Shown here: positions 31,991 to 46,221 of the stretch, piece after piece
Layout: every line of letters begins with the position of its first letter
Numbering within the stretch: the stretch's first letter is position 1
From: Cordia subcordata
Taxonomy: Eukaryota > Streptophyta > Magnoliopsida > Boraginales > Cordiaceae
Length of the DNA stretch: 64,000 nt
NCBI GenBank assembly: GCA_028554755.1
Contig: JAPTOF010000020.1
Span: forward strand, 2,919,001-2,983,000
Direction: 5' to 3'
Program-made: the position numbers and the translations under genes
Notes under the pieces: model-generated
What the model saw: only the letters and a program-made list of their open reading frames with translations
Told to the model about the DNA's origin: nothing
Database searches by the model: none

Positions 31991-33796
31991 ATCCTATTGT
32001 TAACAAGTTCCAAATTTTCCCTTGTTTTTTTCTTGGGTGAAGCCAATCATTTTATTGGGTACCCTTTACTGTTTGGGAGTTGACCAATTTATATATTCTT
32101 CCAGTACTAAAGGACAACCTCCCCGCACTTTTTCTCATGTGTCGCTAATCCAAAGCATTTTTTCTCCAATATTCCATTCCACTAATTAACTTCGCTAAAC
32201 CCCCATCTAACTTGTAAGGAGAGTGGACAGATAGATAACCCTACAAAGACACGCATATATATATTACAACTATCAGATTCCCACCTTCTAATTAAAGACT
32301 AACGACAACCACCCACTATACCGACATCTGCTATTATTACGTTATTTTCTTTAGGCTCGAAACTCTTTTATGTTCTTCAAATGCGTTACACATAGAGTTT
32401 ATTATGAGAGTTTGTATTTATTCAAAAATAATATACATTTGTGATAAATGATGCGAGAGCATAGCATTATTTATCTTTTTCTTTGGCTTACACCAGCAAA
32501 GTTGGCCAAAGGCGTGACAATATGCTCTTGTTATTCAACGCTCGATGCTAGCAAGTTTTCATGCCAAGAGTGTCTTCATTTCGCAAAGGATATACCACAT
32601 TCCACAAAATGTTCTTTAATATTTTCCGAAATTAGACAATGTATTAATATTGTAATATAATCTAATAATATTTATGTTTTCTATAAGTTGCTTTATCAAA
32701 ATCACGACGCATTTGCTATTTTACGAAACCCAAAGAGTTAATAATCGAAAATCTACCAGTTTTCTTGTAATATTATAAAATTATAAGAAGAATTAACATT
32801 TCACGGCTATATTAACATTTCACGATGGTTGCATCTCACGTATATCATCATCCCAAGGTTACTTACTCGTAATTCTCCTTTTTGAAGTGAGCAAAGCCGG
32901 TTTTGATCCTCTTGACCGGATCAAACGTTTTGTCAGCTTCTCCTTTCAATTCGGCCGTTAGTTGACTTATCCTTGCGGCTGCCACGCCTTCCAGCTCACC
33001 TTTCTCACTGCAGAAAAGAAAAAGAAACACACACACACACACACGTTTTACCAAGTTTAGACATGAACAAATGATAAGGTCCATGTGGCTCCCGCAAAAA
33101 GAGTGGGTGAGGATAATCTCATGGCGTTTAATGCGGGTAATGAAGCAATTACAAAAAGTTGCATGCGTAATTACGGATCAGGACAGTTATAATCATATGA
33201 ATTACTACGTCAGATTATTGGGCAAGATCCTAATGGGGAATTGAACTTGAAAAGGACAGAACAGTAAAAACGGAAAGGGCAGCAGTACCAAATTGTACGT
33301 AAATGTATGTACTAACCTCAAAAGCTTCTGCAGTCCTGCAATGGCTTCCTCGTATGAATCAGTCGCCATTTCCGTCTGCGGATCAGAGCTTTTCTTGTTT
33401 TAGCCAAAGAACCAATATAACAAAACACATAGTAAATGCAATCTTTTCCCATGCACGCAAGTGGAATGCATCCATGGATCATTCACGAGTTCTTTTGTAA
33501 TATTATAACGTAACAAGAAGTACAGAAAATTTGGTACGTATTGAATTGAAATTCGGAGAAACTAAAGAAATGCTATTGGAAATGGTGAATTAGAGTCAAG
33601 ATTATGAAGAAAAAAAAAAAAAAAAGGAAAGAAAAGATGAATTTTGATGGCATCTAAAGGGATATTTTCTTTTACCTTTTTGTGTGGGTTTTGACTTGTG
33701 ATCGCTGCGGCTTCAGGGAGAGCACAGAACCGGTGAAGACGGACACGATTTTACACCACCAGGCGTACTTCTTGTAATTGTAATGGGAGTACGTGG

Positions 33797-33804
33797 TATT
33801 TATA
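33797..33804 (-). promoter_or_regulatory. TATA box of the carbonic-anhydrase gene
   Basis: TATAAATA on the minus strand lies about 430 bp before the ATG, or about 130 bp after removing the predicted 5' UTR intron (33675-33376). A CCACGTAC element follows directly. Confidence 0.65.
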
Positions 33805-34077
33805 GAATGGGACCGGCTTAACCATGGTTAAGAAAACATGGTTGGACACTTAACTCGGGGCCTACCCAAAAATGGTTGGTGCTTGATGCCAATGTTTTTT
33901 TGTCTATTTTTTTAATGACGAGAAATATCGAACTTTGAGTTCCACGCATACATCCAGCCAATCAAGGACCCTTTAAATCTCAAATGCCTCTTGGAGACTA
34001 CACATAAGCTTAAAATAGGTTTCTTTGGGCTTTGATTCGTATATTTAGATAGCTGATAATTGTTCGGTAGTTAATAG

Positions 34078-34302
34078 CTATCTATTTGGATTGGTTTTTT
34101 AAGAAAAAAAATTTTTTTTTTGCAAAAAAGTACATTTTTTTTTGCAAAAATATTTCAATTATATTTTAGAAAAAGTTGAAACCTTAAAAAAAAAAGACTC
34201 AATTTCAACTTTTCCACATATTAGAATTTTTAACTTATAAAAAAAATAACTTTTCAAAAATTTAGAAAAATGTTTTTCAAAAGAGACACTCCAAATGAAT
34301 TG
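34078..34302. mobile_element. MITE family M2, copy 4
   Basis: CTATTTGGATTGGTTTTTTAA at the left pairs with sequence ending ACACTCCAAATGAATTG at the right. The A/T-homopolymer interior follows the same order as other M2 copies. Termini are eroded. Confidence 0.55.
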
Positions 34303-36584
34303 TAAATCTTGTTTTCGAGTAACTTTTCTTAAAAATATTTTCTTCCTTTTAGCTTATATATAAAAGTTATACAATTGGAAAGTATAAACAAATGTACTAT
34401 ACAAGTGGAATGTGGGGGCGATGATGTGATTGGGGTGTCAAATTGAAACAGTAGGCGGTGGTGATTGTGATAATGTGATGGTGAGAGTACATTTTTCTTA
34501 GCAAATTTTCCACTTTTAAGGGGGGCAAAATGAAACATTTGCGTAATTAACAAAAGAAAAACGCATTGGAAGCCAAAAATCAACAAGAACAAGAGTCATC
34601 ACGTAACGTGATCCGAAGCATTTTTCTAATCACTAAAAGGAGAAGATACCAATAATATATGAGATAGTATATTATTTGTTTGAGAAATTAAAAACTCAAC
34701 TAATAATTTATTCATATCCTTGAGGTTTATTTTACAAATGACCCCTATTTCTTGAAGTAATATTCAATGGTTCACTTTTCTAATATATGTTTTGTTTTAC
34801 TCATAATACCCCTTTGACTTGATTTCGCGCAAGCCTAACCATCCTGGCATATATTGCAAAAAAAAGGTATGTTTTCTGCTGCCCACCCGGTGGGCCTGCT
34901 CAATCAGAAATGTAAAATTAAAATATTTTAATATTTTATGCATCTTTTATCCATATATTTTTTCTTTTCATTCATACTAAAGCAATCTTGAATTACATAG
35001 TGCACGGATAATTTACAATTATGGCCATTGGATAAGAACTACTGTATTTGATTGGCCAACCTCTGCAATCTATATATAAAGTCATAATAACATAATTACA
35101 TAAAGGAAAATAAGATTATATACATACATACATCTATACCAAAGTCGTTCAAATGCAATTGTACCCCACCTCCCTCTACTCCGTAAAAGTACCACAGAAG
35201 CAAGGGCGAGGAGTTTTTTGGAAAAAATTCCTGCTAGGAATGTGGTAGGAGTTAATCCACCCCATTCTGCCTACCCTGCTATATATTTATATTTATTACT
35301 ATTACTATATTTTTTATATATTTTTAATATAAACATTGTATCATTTTGTATATACTTTTTAGAGATATCTTTGGTTTAATAATAAAAGTTAACTTATTTT
35401 TAATATGTTTTTATGTATTAGTATTTTCTTCTAAAAAACTAATGTTATTGACTTTGTTACCTGATATTCCATAGGAGTGGGGTCATGATACCAAGATAGG
35501 GGCAAAATATCTGAACCCACTCCAAACAAGGGCTTTTTGCTAAAAACTTAAACCCACCTCCTGTGATAATAATGCAAAACGGAATGAGATAGAATACTAT
35601 TGCTATTCTTAGTCATAAACAACATAACATCCATCGTTCACATCCTTGTGAAGTCAAAGTTTATCCATCTCAGATTTGAGAAAAATGTGACAATGGTGAA
35701 TCAAACTGGTCGAAAATGGTGTGCGGAGGATACAAATTCAAGAATGATTATTATCGGTGGGAATGGAAGGCAATTTTAGGGATACTAGATACGATAAATC
35801 TTCAAAATTCTACACCTTATTTGTCCTACTTTAGTAGCCGCCTGGAAAATTCGTAAGAGCAATTTCACCAAATAAAAAAGAGGGAGAGGAAAATGAATGA
35901 TTTCCCTCTTTTATAATAGCAAGTTTAATTTAGCATGTGATTTGTAAAGGTATATAATTTATTTATCATAAAAATTTGATTTTTAGTAAATTAAAATTTA
36001 CTTAAAGAACTGATTAATAACTCATTTTGTGGCTAAATTTCTAGAGATAACATAAACTATATCTAATATAGACTGGAGTGCTATACTAGAAAAAAAATAG
36101 AGATGCCAGTAAGAACTTCCACAAACCTAATAGAGAGTCAATTAAGTTGGTTTAAAAATTGGTAGCCTTTGGTCAACGATAGAAAGTCAAAGTCGATTAT
36201 TGAAGATGCCTTTCCAGATAATATGGTCTGAATTATGATAATTAATTAATTTATTCTCTGACCCTTCTTTGCTTTCTTTATCCTTAGCAGCAATTTCTTA
36301 TATGGAGAATATATTTTCGTAATTAAAAAAAGCTCACAGGTTGGCCATTTAAGGGTGGCAAGCGTCGTGATTAAAATATCTTACTTTATTTCTTTACTTT
36401 TTTGTGGAGGTTATGGTATATATTTTATAACTACATAATTTTTTTTTTTTTAGTTTTCTTGGATGGTACTAACTCAGAAAATTGTAAGTGATGGAGAAGT
36501 TTTAGACCTTAAGTGGATGACTCCCCCTAGAGAAAAGATTATCAAATTTTGGGATTTTAATATTGGAATTAGTTTTAAGGAAAT

Positions 36585-36770
36585 TCTCAACACAATATAA
36601 AGTTGTCATGTGAGTTAGAGGTTATGGACTCAAGTAATTTAAATAATCTCTTCCAAATATAAGGTAAAATAGCATATGATAAACTTAAAAACTCCAAAAG
36701 AGAAGTCTTGACGTAATGATAAAGTCGTCGTGTCTTACACAATTTAATGTTAGGCAGCCTACAAAAGGGA
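36585..36770 (+). mobile_element. Au-like SINE fragments, two in tandem
   Basis: AAGTTGTCATGTGAGTTAGA, then a degenerate GGACTCAAG B-box and CTCTTCCAAATATAAGGTAAA, follow the order of the plant Au SINE (tRNA-like head, then a conserved body). A second start, GACGTAATGATAAAGTCGTC, begins at about 36709. Both are decayed. Assignment to Au is from memory of the family. Confidence 0.45.
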
Positions 36771-38004
36771 TTACATGAAATGAAAGCCTCTTCTATCCCA
36801 AACATTCATTTAGTTCTTTTTCGGTAAAATGATTGGAACTATGGTACTTTTAAACCGTTTATGCGAATTCTCTCATTTGCTTTTTTTTCTGTCTGATTTT
36901 TTCCCCCCATTTGCTTATTTGGCCTGAGTTCATGAACCTGTTCTCTTGTTCCTTTTTCTTCCCCCTCTCCCCAGGTCGAGGAAACAGTCGAAATTGACCG
37001 GAGTTAGGAAACCAAGATTGAGCCCAAAAACGATAGGCCCAATGAAAATTAACAGTCAAAGTACATGGGCTAAGCCCATACAAGACAGACCATTAAGCTA
37101 AAGAATTAGCCAACAACCATGTTCCAAGGAATGGACCATCTAGCTATACAATAACAAATGCTGGCACTTGAAATGATTTAAGTGCACCAAAAATTTAATA
37201 GTCTAGTGGTATGTCTTTCACTTAGTTTAAAGATTAATTCCCTCTTGTTAAATGTAATTAGTCCTTGGCCTCCCTTATAATAAAAATAAAAAATGGTTTA
37301 AGTGCTACATCAATTGAATAAAGATTTTCTCATAAAATTGTGAGGTTTATGAATGAGATTTTATTGTGCAAATTCTTCATAACCTAACTACATTAATTTA
37401 CAATCGTTAAATCTAACTGATAGTATCATAACTTTATAACGTTGATCTTCATTGATACATAATCAATTGTGACTCAAATCTCAATTCTGCTTGCTACACC
37501 AGCCGACTAGCATGACCTGCAGAGGTGAGAACATTAAGCAAAAACCATTTCTTTGTCTAAATTTTTTAGTGTTGCACTTTCAAGTATTCAACTTTACCAT
37601 AATGAGCGCCACATATATTTGCACATAATGAATAAGTGAAATACGTAAGGAGAATTTTCTTTTCTTTTCATCTTTTCTCAAAAAAACCATATCAGATTAC
37701 CAAAAAAAAAAAAAAAAAGTTACATTTCAACGAGTTTCCGACGGGGTTACATGTGATAACATTGAATGCATAGAGAAGAATTGTAAAAGAGGAAAATAGA
37801 AAACTCGACACCATTATAATGATCACATTGATTCAAAAAAAAAGAAAAAAAGAAAAAAGAGAAAACCTTACAAACAATTGATTTGACTTATAAATGCTAG
37901 CTGAGATTGTCGTAGTGAAAAAAAAAAAGACAGGTACGCCATGTCAAGGTCGCGGCTGGTGACAAAACACGAGGGTCAACATTGCATCATAAACTTGGGG
38001 CCAA

Positions 38005-38232
38005 GGGTTCGTTTGAATTGATTTTTTTCAAAAACGAATTTTTAACAGCTTTTGAAAATATTTTTTTTTTAGAAGCTAAAAATTCTGGCTTCTACAAAAG
38101 ACCGTATTTAAGCATTTTTCAGAGTTTCAGCTTTTCTGTAAGCCAAATCAAATAGTTATTGCAAATTTAATGCAACTTTTTAAAAAAAAAAAATTTATTT
38201 TTTCTTGAAAAAAAACCGATCCAAACAGGCCC
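38005..38232. mobile_element. MITE family M2, copy 5
   Basis: GGGTTCGTTTGAATTGATTT at the left pairs with a right end ACCGATCCAAACAGGCCC. CAA flanks both ends (38002-38004, 38233-38235). The interior retains CAAATAGTTATTGCAAATTTA, the best-preserved core of the family. Confidence 0.75.
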
Positions 38233-39192
38233 CAAATGTAATTTATCATCGGCCATTTTATACGAGAGAAAAGATCATAATCATGACATACCTTCTTGCC
38301 TGTATCCTTATGTAGGAAACCCAATAATTTTAGCTGTTGTTCCCCAATTATTCATTACCTTTGATGTCCAAATTAAGTTCGTCCATCAATCATCCGCATG
38401 TTCACTGGAGGCGTTATATATGAGTCAGTGAAACTTAATTGTTACTACTAGCTAGTCACGAGATTAGTAAAATTTTGTAATTTGACATAAAAAATTCATC
38501 TGTCAACCATTGCACATTCACAGACGGAGTTATGTATGAGTTAACAAGAAGTAATTAAGGTTGTAGTCTTGGAAAAATATATCTTTTTAATTTCTAAGAT
38601 ATTCTTAAGTTGGTATGGAAAATCTACATTATATTCTGTTGCATTACACACAGATGATGATATGGTGATGTAACATGTACGTTAAACAGTAGTAATTAAG
38701 GAAAGGGCCCTGACGATTAATAATATGGCTACTTATTTCAAGCTGGACTAAAATATTGAACACAAAACTAAAGATGATGATAAGCACTTTGACCGCAAAT
38801 GAAAAGAATATAATCATCCATATTGTATTATTGCTTGGCATGCACCAACTTATAAGTCTCAAAAAAGTTGTTTTGGTTGATCAAAGGCAGGCATGTCCCA
38901 TGTGCATATGTGTGCTCATAATATTTATCATGTTTCTCTTTTGGTGCGTGGTTGCTCATAATTGCCCACAATCCAGTAGTGTGGTGTAATACTTCGCGGG
39001 AAATTATCACAAACTCCACAATCGGCCGGATTATGGGCCGGCCTGGGGTACTATCGCCTCCTCTCATAGTTTTTTGCATTCAAGATCTCGTTGTTACATA
39101 AAATCGTAGGTGAGCAATATGTTTCCGTAACAATAATAAATCTAGCTGTTGATTAGTTAAGTAGGTAATAAAGAAAACCCGCCACATATATA

Positions 39193-39420
39193 GGGTTAGG
39201 GGTAGTTCATGTGGTTGAAACTACTCCTTCAAGAGTAATGAGCTGAGCTCGAATCCCGTGAAGGATGGGGTTGGGCTTCAGGCAGGGAGTTTGTTAAAAA
39301 TAAAGATTGAGACAACGGCATACTTCCAAAGTGATGGCCTAAATTGGAATTCCGAAGAGGACGGGACTTGGGCTTGAGGCCTAGGAGTGTTGGTTGTTAA
39401 AGGAAAAAAAATTGAGATGA
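39193..39420 (+). mobile_element. tRNA-derived SINE with partial head-to-tail second copy
   Basis: The first unit has an A-box-like GTAGTTCATGTGGTTGAAA and a B-box GAGCTCGAATCCC, followed by GGGTTGGGCTTCAGGCAGGG and AAAGATTGAGACAAC. A second, diverged unit repeats the body (GGAATTCCGAAGAGGACGGG, TTGGGCTTGAGGCCTAGG) and ends AAAATTGAGATGAC. No clear flanking duplication was found. Confidence 0.6.
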
Positions 39421-39825
39421 CAAGTATCAAATTTCCCATGTGAATAGGCTTATTGTTATTGTAGGGGTTACGTTATTGGCAAAATGGAAAAAGGTCAAAG
39501 AGAAATAGCCATATTGTTCAGTTTCCTTGTTATGACAAATTTGATTTTGAAATATAAGTAATTATTGGACTGCTTTTAAACATATTGCATATTAGATAGC
39601 TATTGTTGGTCAATTTCATTGCTTACTATGTCAAAAAAGAATCATTTTGGATTCTAATTTTCTAATGAAAATCAGCAAAAAGAGGGCTTCTTTTCTTTAA
39701 ATATGAAAAATACCAATTTCACCAACCTACTTTAATTGCATGTTCAATGGTTCTGGCAGGAAGCATTTTGATGTGATTTTTTCACACCAACTTAATACCC
39801 ATTGTGTAGTACACTATGTTATTCT

Positions 39826-40950
39826 TTTGAGACCAATTTAATGGCAAATTAATGATTATGTTATAAGTGAATTTAATGGTAAATTGATGACATGATATGA
39901 TGAACGATTCTGATAGGTGATGGGTATTGACCCTACTCAAAATATAATAATGTTATGATAGAATTTTCTTTTCTTTGGCTCATTCTGTATTAATAAGAGT
40001 AGAAATTATTTATCTTCATAACTATTTGTTTTTATCTCTTATAGTTTCACTTGTATTATAGGTTGAGATACTCCTATATAGTAAACTTGTAGATCATCAG
40101 TTGTTATATACAAATTTTTCATGAGAAAGTTTACACCTTTTTCATGGTATCAAAGATATTGTCTTTGCCACTAACGAGGTTTGCTGGCTGCAATCCCAAT
40201 TTGGAGAAACTAAATTTCTGTCACCTATTAAACTTAAATTATGGTGTGACAATATTAGTGTCACGTATTTTACTGTCAATCTAGTATTTCACGCAAGGAT
40301 GAAGCACATTGAACTTGTTGTCCACTTTGTGCGTGATAGGGTCATAGGTGCTTTGCAAATAAAGCTCATTTCATCATTGGATCAAATAGTTGACGTCATG
40401 ACTAAAGCTCTTTCCGGAAATATGATTTTCATTTCTATGGTCCAAGTTTGTCATAAAAAATTTGACTTCGCTTGAAGGGGCATGATAAAAATAGATATTG
40501 TTTATTTTCATACTGCTTGTTAGAGTTATTTTATAGTTATCACTTGTATTATAGGTTTTATTATAAATACTCCTCTCTACCAAACTTGTAGCTCATCATC
40601 TGTAATATACAAATCTTTCATGAGAAAATTTACATTTTTTCATGTCTTGAATCTAAAATTTCTTATGCATAATAAAATATTTTATTATATAAAAAAGGGT
40701 ACATCATATTATTCTATTGACAATGGATTTTTTCATTAGGTAATTATGTTATAGGTGAATTTAATGGTGCACTAATGATACAGTATGATGAATGATTTTG
40801 ACAGTTGACAGTTATTCAATCCTGTTCAAATAATATGATGGAATTTTCAATTTATTTTTCAACCCTTCGCTCCTTTCCTTTGGCTTGTTGTGTATTGAAT
40901 TTTAAATTTCTCGTGCATAATAAAAAAATTTTATTATATAAAAAGCTACA
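39826..40950. repeat. Local tandem duplication, left copy split by a Copia element
   Basis: The left copy consists of 39826-39990 plus 40643-40700. The right copy is about 40735-40955. Shared blocks include TATGTTATA(A/G)GTGAATTTAATGGT, TTTGGCT, and CATAATAAAA with ATTTTATTATATAAAAA. The right copy lacks the Copia insertion. Confidence 0.8.
39991..40642 (+). mobile_element. Internally deleted Copia LTR retrotransposon
   Basis: LTRs lie at 39991-40144 (154 bp) and 40483-40642 (160 bp), ending in TTTTTCA. A tRNA-Met primer-binding site TGGTATCAAAG starts at 40145, and the purine tract GAAGGGGCA ends at 40482. The 338-bp interior encodes a remnant of the Copia RNase H C-terminus (WCDNIS, FHARMKHIEL, HFVRDRV, DVMTKAL) up to a TGA. 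Flanks TGTAT and TGTCT are a 4-of-5 target duplication. The empty site exists in the right-hand duplicate (GTGTATTGAATTTTAAATTTC). Confidence 0.9.
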
Positions 40951-43900
40951 GGATGACACATTAATATGTAGGATTTTAAATATTCCAGACCATTCAGCAT
41001 AAAATTCTTCAACCCTCAAATATGTCATATTTTGGAGAAAATATATATTTACTATCTATATAATGATGAGCAATTCATCATGAAGTTGGTCGTATTATTG
41101 CACGATGTTGGTTCTGTAAACGGCGGGTTGCACCCAGGAATCTTTATCATTTCCTAGTTCTTTTATGATATTGAGCTTCCAACTTTTCCAAGGGATATAA
41201 TTATATATATATATATATATTGTATTATAAGACAAATATATTTAGTCAATATATTAACAAGTTTGGAGCAACCAAAAGAAAAAAAAAAAAAAGAAACACT
41301 CTAAGATTAGGTGATTAAGCCCCCAAAACAAACCTATGTAGGTTTTTGGGCACCATCTCACTTCTTTAATTTGATTAAGAAAAATGGGCCAACGTCTCAC
41401 TAAGATTATAAATGACTGTACGAGGCAACATCATAGCTTGACCAACTTCAGAAGGAATCAAGAAGATGCTTCTAAATTTTCATCTAAGAAGCTAATAAAT
41501 CATAAATGTGTGAATTAACTCGTAAATTTCGATTAACTTTTTCATCGAGAGTCTGCATTTTACAGAATTCACCAAAAGGAATCAAAAGAATAATGATAGA
41601 CGATGCAAGAAGATCGAATCCCGTTTTCTAGAATGATATTTCCTCACAACTACCTCCTTCCCAAAAATAAAACAAAAGAATATTAGCAGAACTCTGAAAT
41701 TATAGTGACTTCATATCTTACGAAAATACGGATCAAAATGTGCACTTGAAGGTAATTCAGAAAGCATCCCTAGTGTTGTTGTGATGTAAGCTATACTGAT
41801 TGCCCGAATAATTGGAGAAGCATATAGATATGTACGTAGACTTAAAATTATATTAAAAACGAAAAAGAAGAAAGGAAAGTTTTATTAAAGGACAGTATGA
41901 GAATACAAAATTCTCGTTATTTGTGAAATTTGAGAAACAGAATAAAAAATTATCAAAAGGACATAATGTGCATCAATAAATTATCGCTTTAATTTAATAG
42001 ATTTTTCTTGTGGCTGAATTAAATAGATTTAATTTATATCTATATATTATATATAGTAGAGTTGAGTTTCTCTGTTAATATTCCATGTTTTAGTTCTATA
42101 ACTTGTTTACCCTTCAAAAATGAGTCAAATTTTAATAAATAAATTATTCGTTTTCTATTATTTTTCTTTTCCTAAATCAAACCATTGTTTTTCTATTTTT
42201 TATTTTCATTTAATTCAGAGGTTCTATTCAATTAATACAGATCTATTGTAAAAAAACATAATTAGTGTTGACGAGTTATCAAGAGTTTATTTATAAATAA
42301 ATTTATATTTTATCTTCACCTTAATAATAAAAATTAACCATTAATGACAGATAAAAATTATAAAAAAATATTTACTTCTCTCTATATTAAACAAAAATTG
42401 TCATAATATATATGATAGGAGAGGACAATAGTCAAATAAAAGATTTATTTAGTCTCTCACATGTGAGTGGACAAGCAAGGGTCAAAGACTCGAATCTAAT
42501 AGAGTAGTTAACATTAATAGAGTGATATCATGTGATTAATCATCTACAAAATGGAGATTGTTATTATAAAATTGACAAGTTTTAGAATTAGTTAAAGTCG
42601 AAAATCCTTGTCAGAGTTATCATGCATCATCAACAACATTCGCCATGTGGGAACCAAAACACAACAGCTGTAGTTGTCCCAATGGAGCATTACAAGAGTT
42701 CTTGAAGCCAAACAAGAAAGCATTTTTTTTCCATTTTTCTAATTCGTGTAATATGGCACCCATTAAAGTTATTTTAATTATATATAATATTAACTTTTAG
42801 TGATTTTTATATGACATATAATCTAATTCTTGAAGGAATAAATAATTGAAAATAGAAAATTTAATGTCTGAATAATTAAAAACGATAAACTTCTATATTG
42901 ATGAAAATATTAATCTCGCATTAACAAATACATTGATGCATGACTAAAAATTATTATTTTTTATTTGTGACATAATTTTCAGACGGACAAACTCTAGAGA
43001 TAATCAGAATATAATGATTCGTTCCGACAAAAAAAAAAAAGAATATAATGATTCGAACTCTTGAGGGAACATATGCGTGATTTTCGGTATGGGGAAGTGT
43101 TGGGTTAAAAGCCTATATTGATACACACTCCCTAAATCCTAGATACTTCTTGTTTTTCATCACATGGGTTTACAGGCTTGAATCAGTGGTCCTGTTCAAA
43201 AGAAGAAAATGGCTTCCGCCTTTTACGAGAGGGTATTTTCGACCGGAGACGGATTTAAGATTTTTTTTTAAAATTTATCACAATTATAAAAAGAAATAAG
43301 TAATTTTGAAAATTATCATAGATTAATTAAATGCAAAAAATTAAATATATTTAATAATATTTTAGATATTAATAAGACTGTAGCGCTACTTGTACCCTTA
43401 TACATTCAGTATTGAATACTATGGATAGGCATTGTCAATAGGGAGACAAAGATCAACCACTTTTCATATCATGTTTGGTATATGACAACACGGATCAGTC
43501 AGTGTGGTAGCGATCTTTCGCTAAAATATTGCATGCATTCTTTGGATTTTCACGCCCGTTGGTTCTCTCCCTGGTCGGGCTGCCACTCACGCACATCCCT
43601 CGATTAACCTCTCGCCTAGTTAAGGGGCCTCTGGTCAGGTAAAAAAGGGATTTCCTTTAGTTAACTTTTTTTTTTTTTTTTAAAAAAAAGGTTTGGTATG
43701 TGGAGACTGGAGAAAGGGACACATTAATCATACACCACTGCCACCAAACTGCTGCTAAGAGATGCCAATTTTTGTGGGCTAGTGTTAGTCTCTCCTTTAG
43801 CTTATCGTATTGGTACGAGAAATTATATAAATAAATGTGATGCATACATTAATTATGTTATCCATTCAAGTATAAAACTAGTTATACCCTACATCGGTAC

Positions 43901-44863
43901 GAGCTTTTTAGACCTTTATTGTAAGATCGTAAAATTGTTTTCAATCGAAGGACGGGTTTGACTATGACACATGTTTATGGAAAACCAAATAATTGTGCTA
44001 ATCAGCTTATTAATTATATAGTCTTGGTAGACCTTTTAGTTTTGGAACAATTATTGAAATTTCAAAATAGTTGTACTCTTTGGCAGAAAGAGATAAAACC
44101 AAAATATTTTTTTTCAAAAAATTATCATGTAATTGACCTTAGTCTTCTTACAAAATAAAGAAAAAAAAAAAGGCAACTGATAAGTTAGTGTTATGATCTC
44201 ATTAATTGGTATATATAGTAGAATCAACATTTCAGTCACCAACTCAAAGACAAAAAATTGAATGTAGATTACGCGACAAGCCGTACGAGACAGTTGCCCC
44301 CTACAGTCCCACGCAAGCTCAGACCAACTATTTTCTCCATATTTATTTCTGCCGGATAAAAGCTTCTAAATGCGTGCCTAACGTCTTAAACTGAACAAAG
44401 AAAATGTAATGCAGGTAATGGATAAGATATTATCCGGTTGTGCGGACACTTTAGCTCATATATCTTAATCACATCAACAAAGAGTGATATAGTACACGAA
44501 ATTTTCGTTATATATTTACGAAGTTGAAGGGAGGTGGAAGAGAAAAAAAAAATAATGATTTTTGAGCAATTACCCGTAGTTTCTTTAATCTCGTAAGAAA
44601 ACTTGAAGCATTTGCCGAGTTTTTTAACTCAGCTTGCAGATGAGTCAATATTCAGCAGCTAAGGGAATGTGCAAGCCTAGCTGTTCAGCATTTGGTTGTA
44701 ATGATTCAAAAGTTCGATTTTTGACACAATAGTCTTCACGAAAAGGAAAACCAAATTAGGCAATGGTTGACCTAGCGTCACTCTCATTGACGTAGAAGTT
44801 ATACAACTATATTGAACGTACTTTTTTATTTTTTACTTATTGTATAATAAGTCAGATCATGTT

Positions 44864-44911
44864 AAATTCATCCCAAGTTATAAGAATTTAAATTTTATGA
44901 CATAATATATG

Positions 44912-44971
<60 letters not shown>

Positions 44972-45118
44972 CACACTAAGTTAGTCAAGGGATTTACTCA
45001 AAAATTCATCCCAGGTTGTAAGAATTTAAATTTTATGACATAATATATGCATACATATATATATATATATGTATAGACACACACACACACACAAAGTTAG
45101 TCAAGGGATTTACTCAAA
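44864..45118. repeat. Tandem duplication containing a compound (TA)n(CA)n microsatellite
   Basis: Two successive units (about 137 and 118 bp) share AATTCATCCCA(A/G)GTT, a (TA)n(CA)n tract, and GTTAGTCAAGGGATTTACTC. They differ mainly in TA-tract length. Confidence 0.85.
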
Positions 45119-46180
45119 TTTTACACTTTTAATTAGCTCATAAGTCACCATTTTTACTGTTTATTTTCACCTTTGAGCGTATAGTGGTATAGTTACTCAC
45201 AGCATCCTATGTACTTTTTCAAAAAGTCGTCATTGTTTCAAACTGAGATCTTGAAAATACTGCAAAATGAACTCATACACAATTTCAAGAAACTTGAGCA
45301 TCGGATGCTAGCAAACTGTTTCAATAAATAGGTTTTTTTTCCCCCTAATTTTTCCATTTCTTTTTTTAAATTTTATGGTGTCAAACAACTGATAGGTTAA
45401 CGCCTTAAAAGTTAGGCCATAGAAGGGATTTTTTATTTTCTCAATGCATCTGAGTAGAACTCTCCTTTAGTGCAACACCTCCCTACAATATGACCCAATA
45501 TAAAAGTCATCGAACCAAATTTTATATTTGATTCTATTTGATACAATTATTCAGTTATATTTGAATAATGCTCACTCCTATTACAAATAGTACATACACG
45601 CTCTACATTTGCGATTCCTTTTTTCTTTTTGGGTTTGCAGGCTTTAGATGGAAATGGTCTCCCATATCTACCGACTGATTCAGCACCATGCTCACTGAGT
45701 TAATGTTCTATGACGATAAATGGCCATCTTACTTTTACCTCCGTTCCAAATTTACCATGTACAAGAAAAAGCAGTTGATATTGCTGGGCATGCATCTCTT
45801 TAAAACGGTATGAGGTTGGGATTTGAGTATGAATGAAAGACTTACTTATATATGTCTTAAATTCAAATGGTCGGGATTTTTAGTATGATCGAAAGACTTG
45901 TTTATATACATTTTAAATTCATATCTTTTTTGCCAATTGGCAACAAGAAGATATTTATTTATGTGTCTCAAGTACAAATCATTGACAAAACTATTTCCCT
46001 TGGAGTCCGTCTAAGAAGCATTTCCGAAAGCAACTCGGGGGGGGGGGGGGTGTTCAACTATGATTAAAGAAACGAAAAAACTCGATCGTGACCCCAAATG
46101 ATAAAAAAGGATCCAACGGAAAATACTAAAATTTTAAAGAATTTCTCGAGCAAGAATAACATATATGTGTGTGCACATAC

Positions 46181-46221
<41 letters not shown>

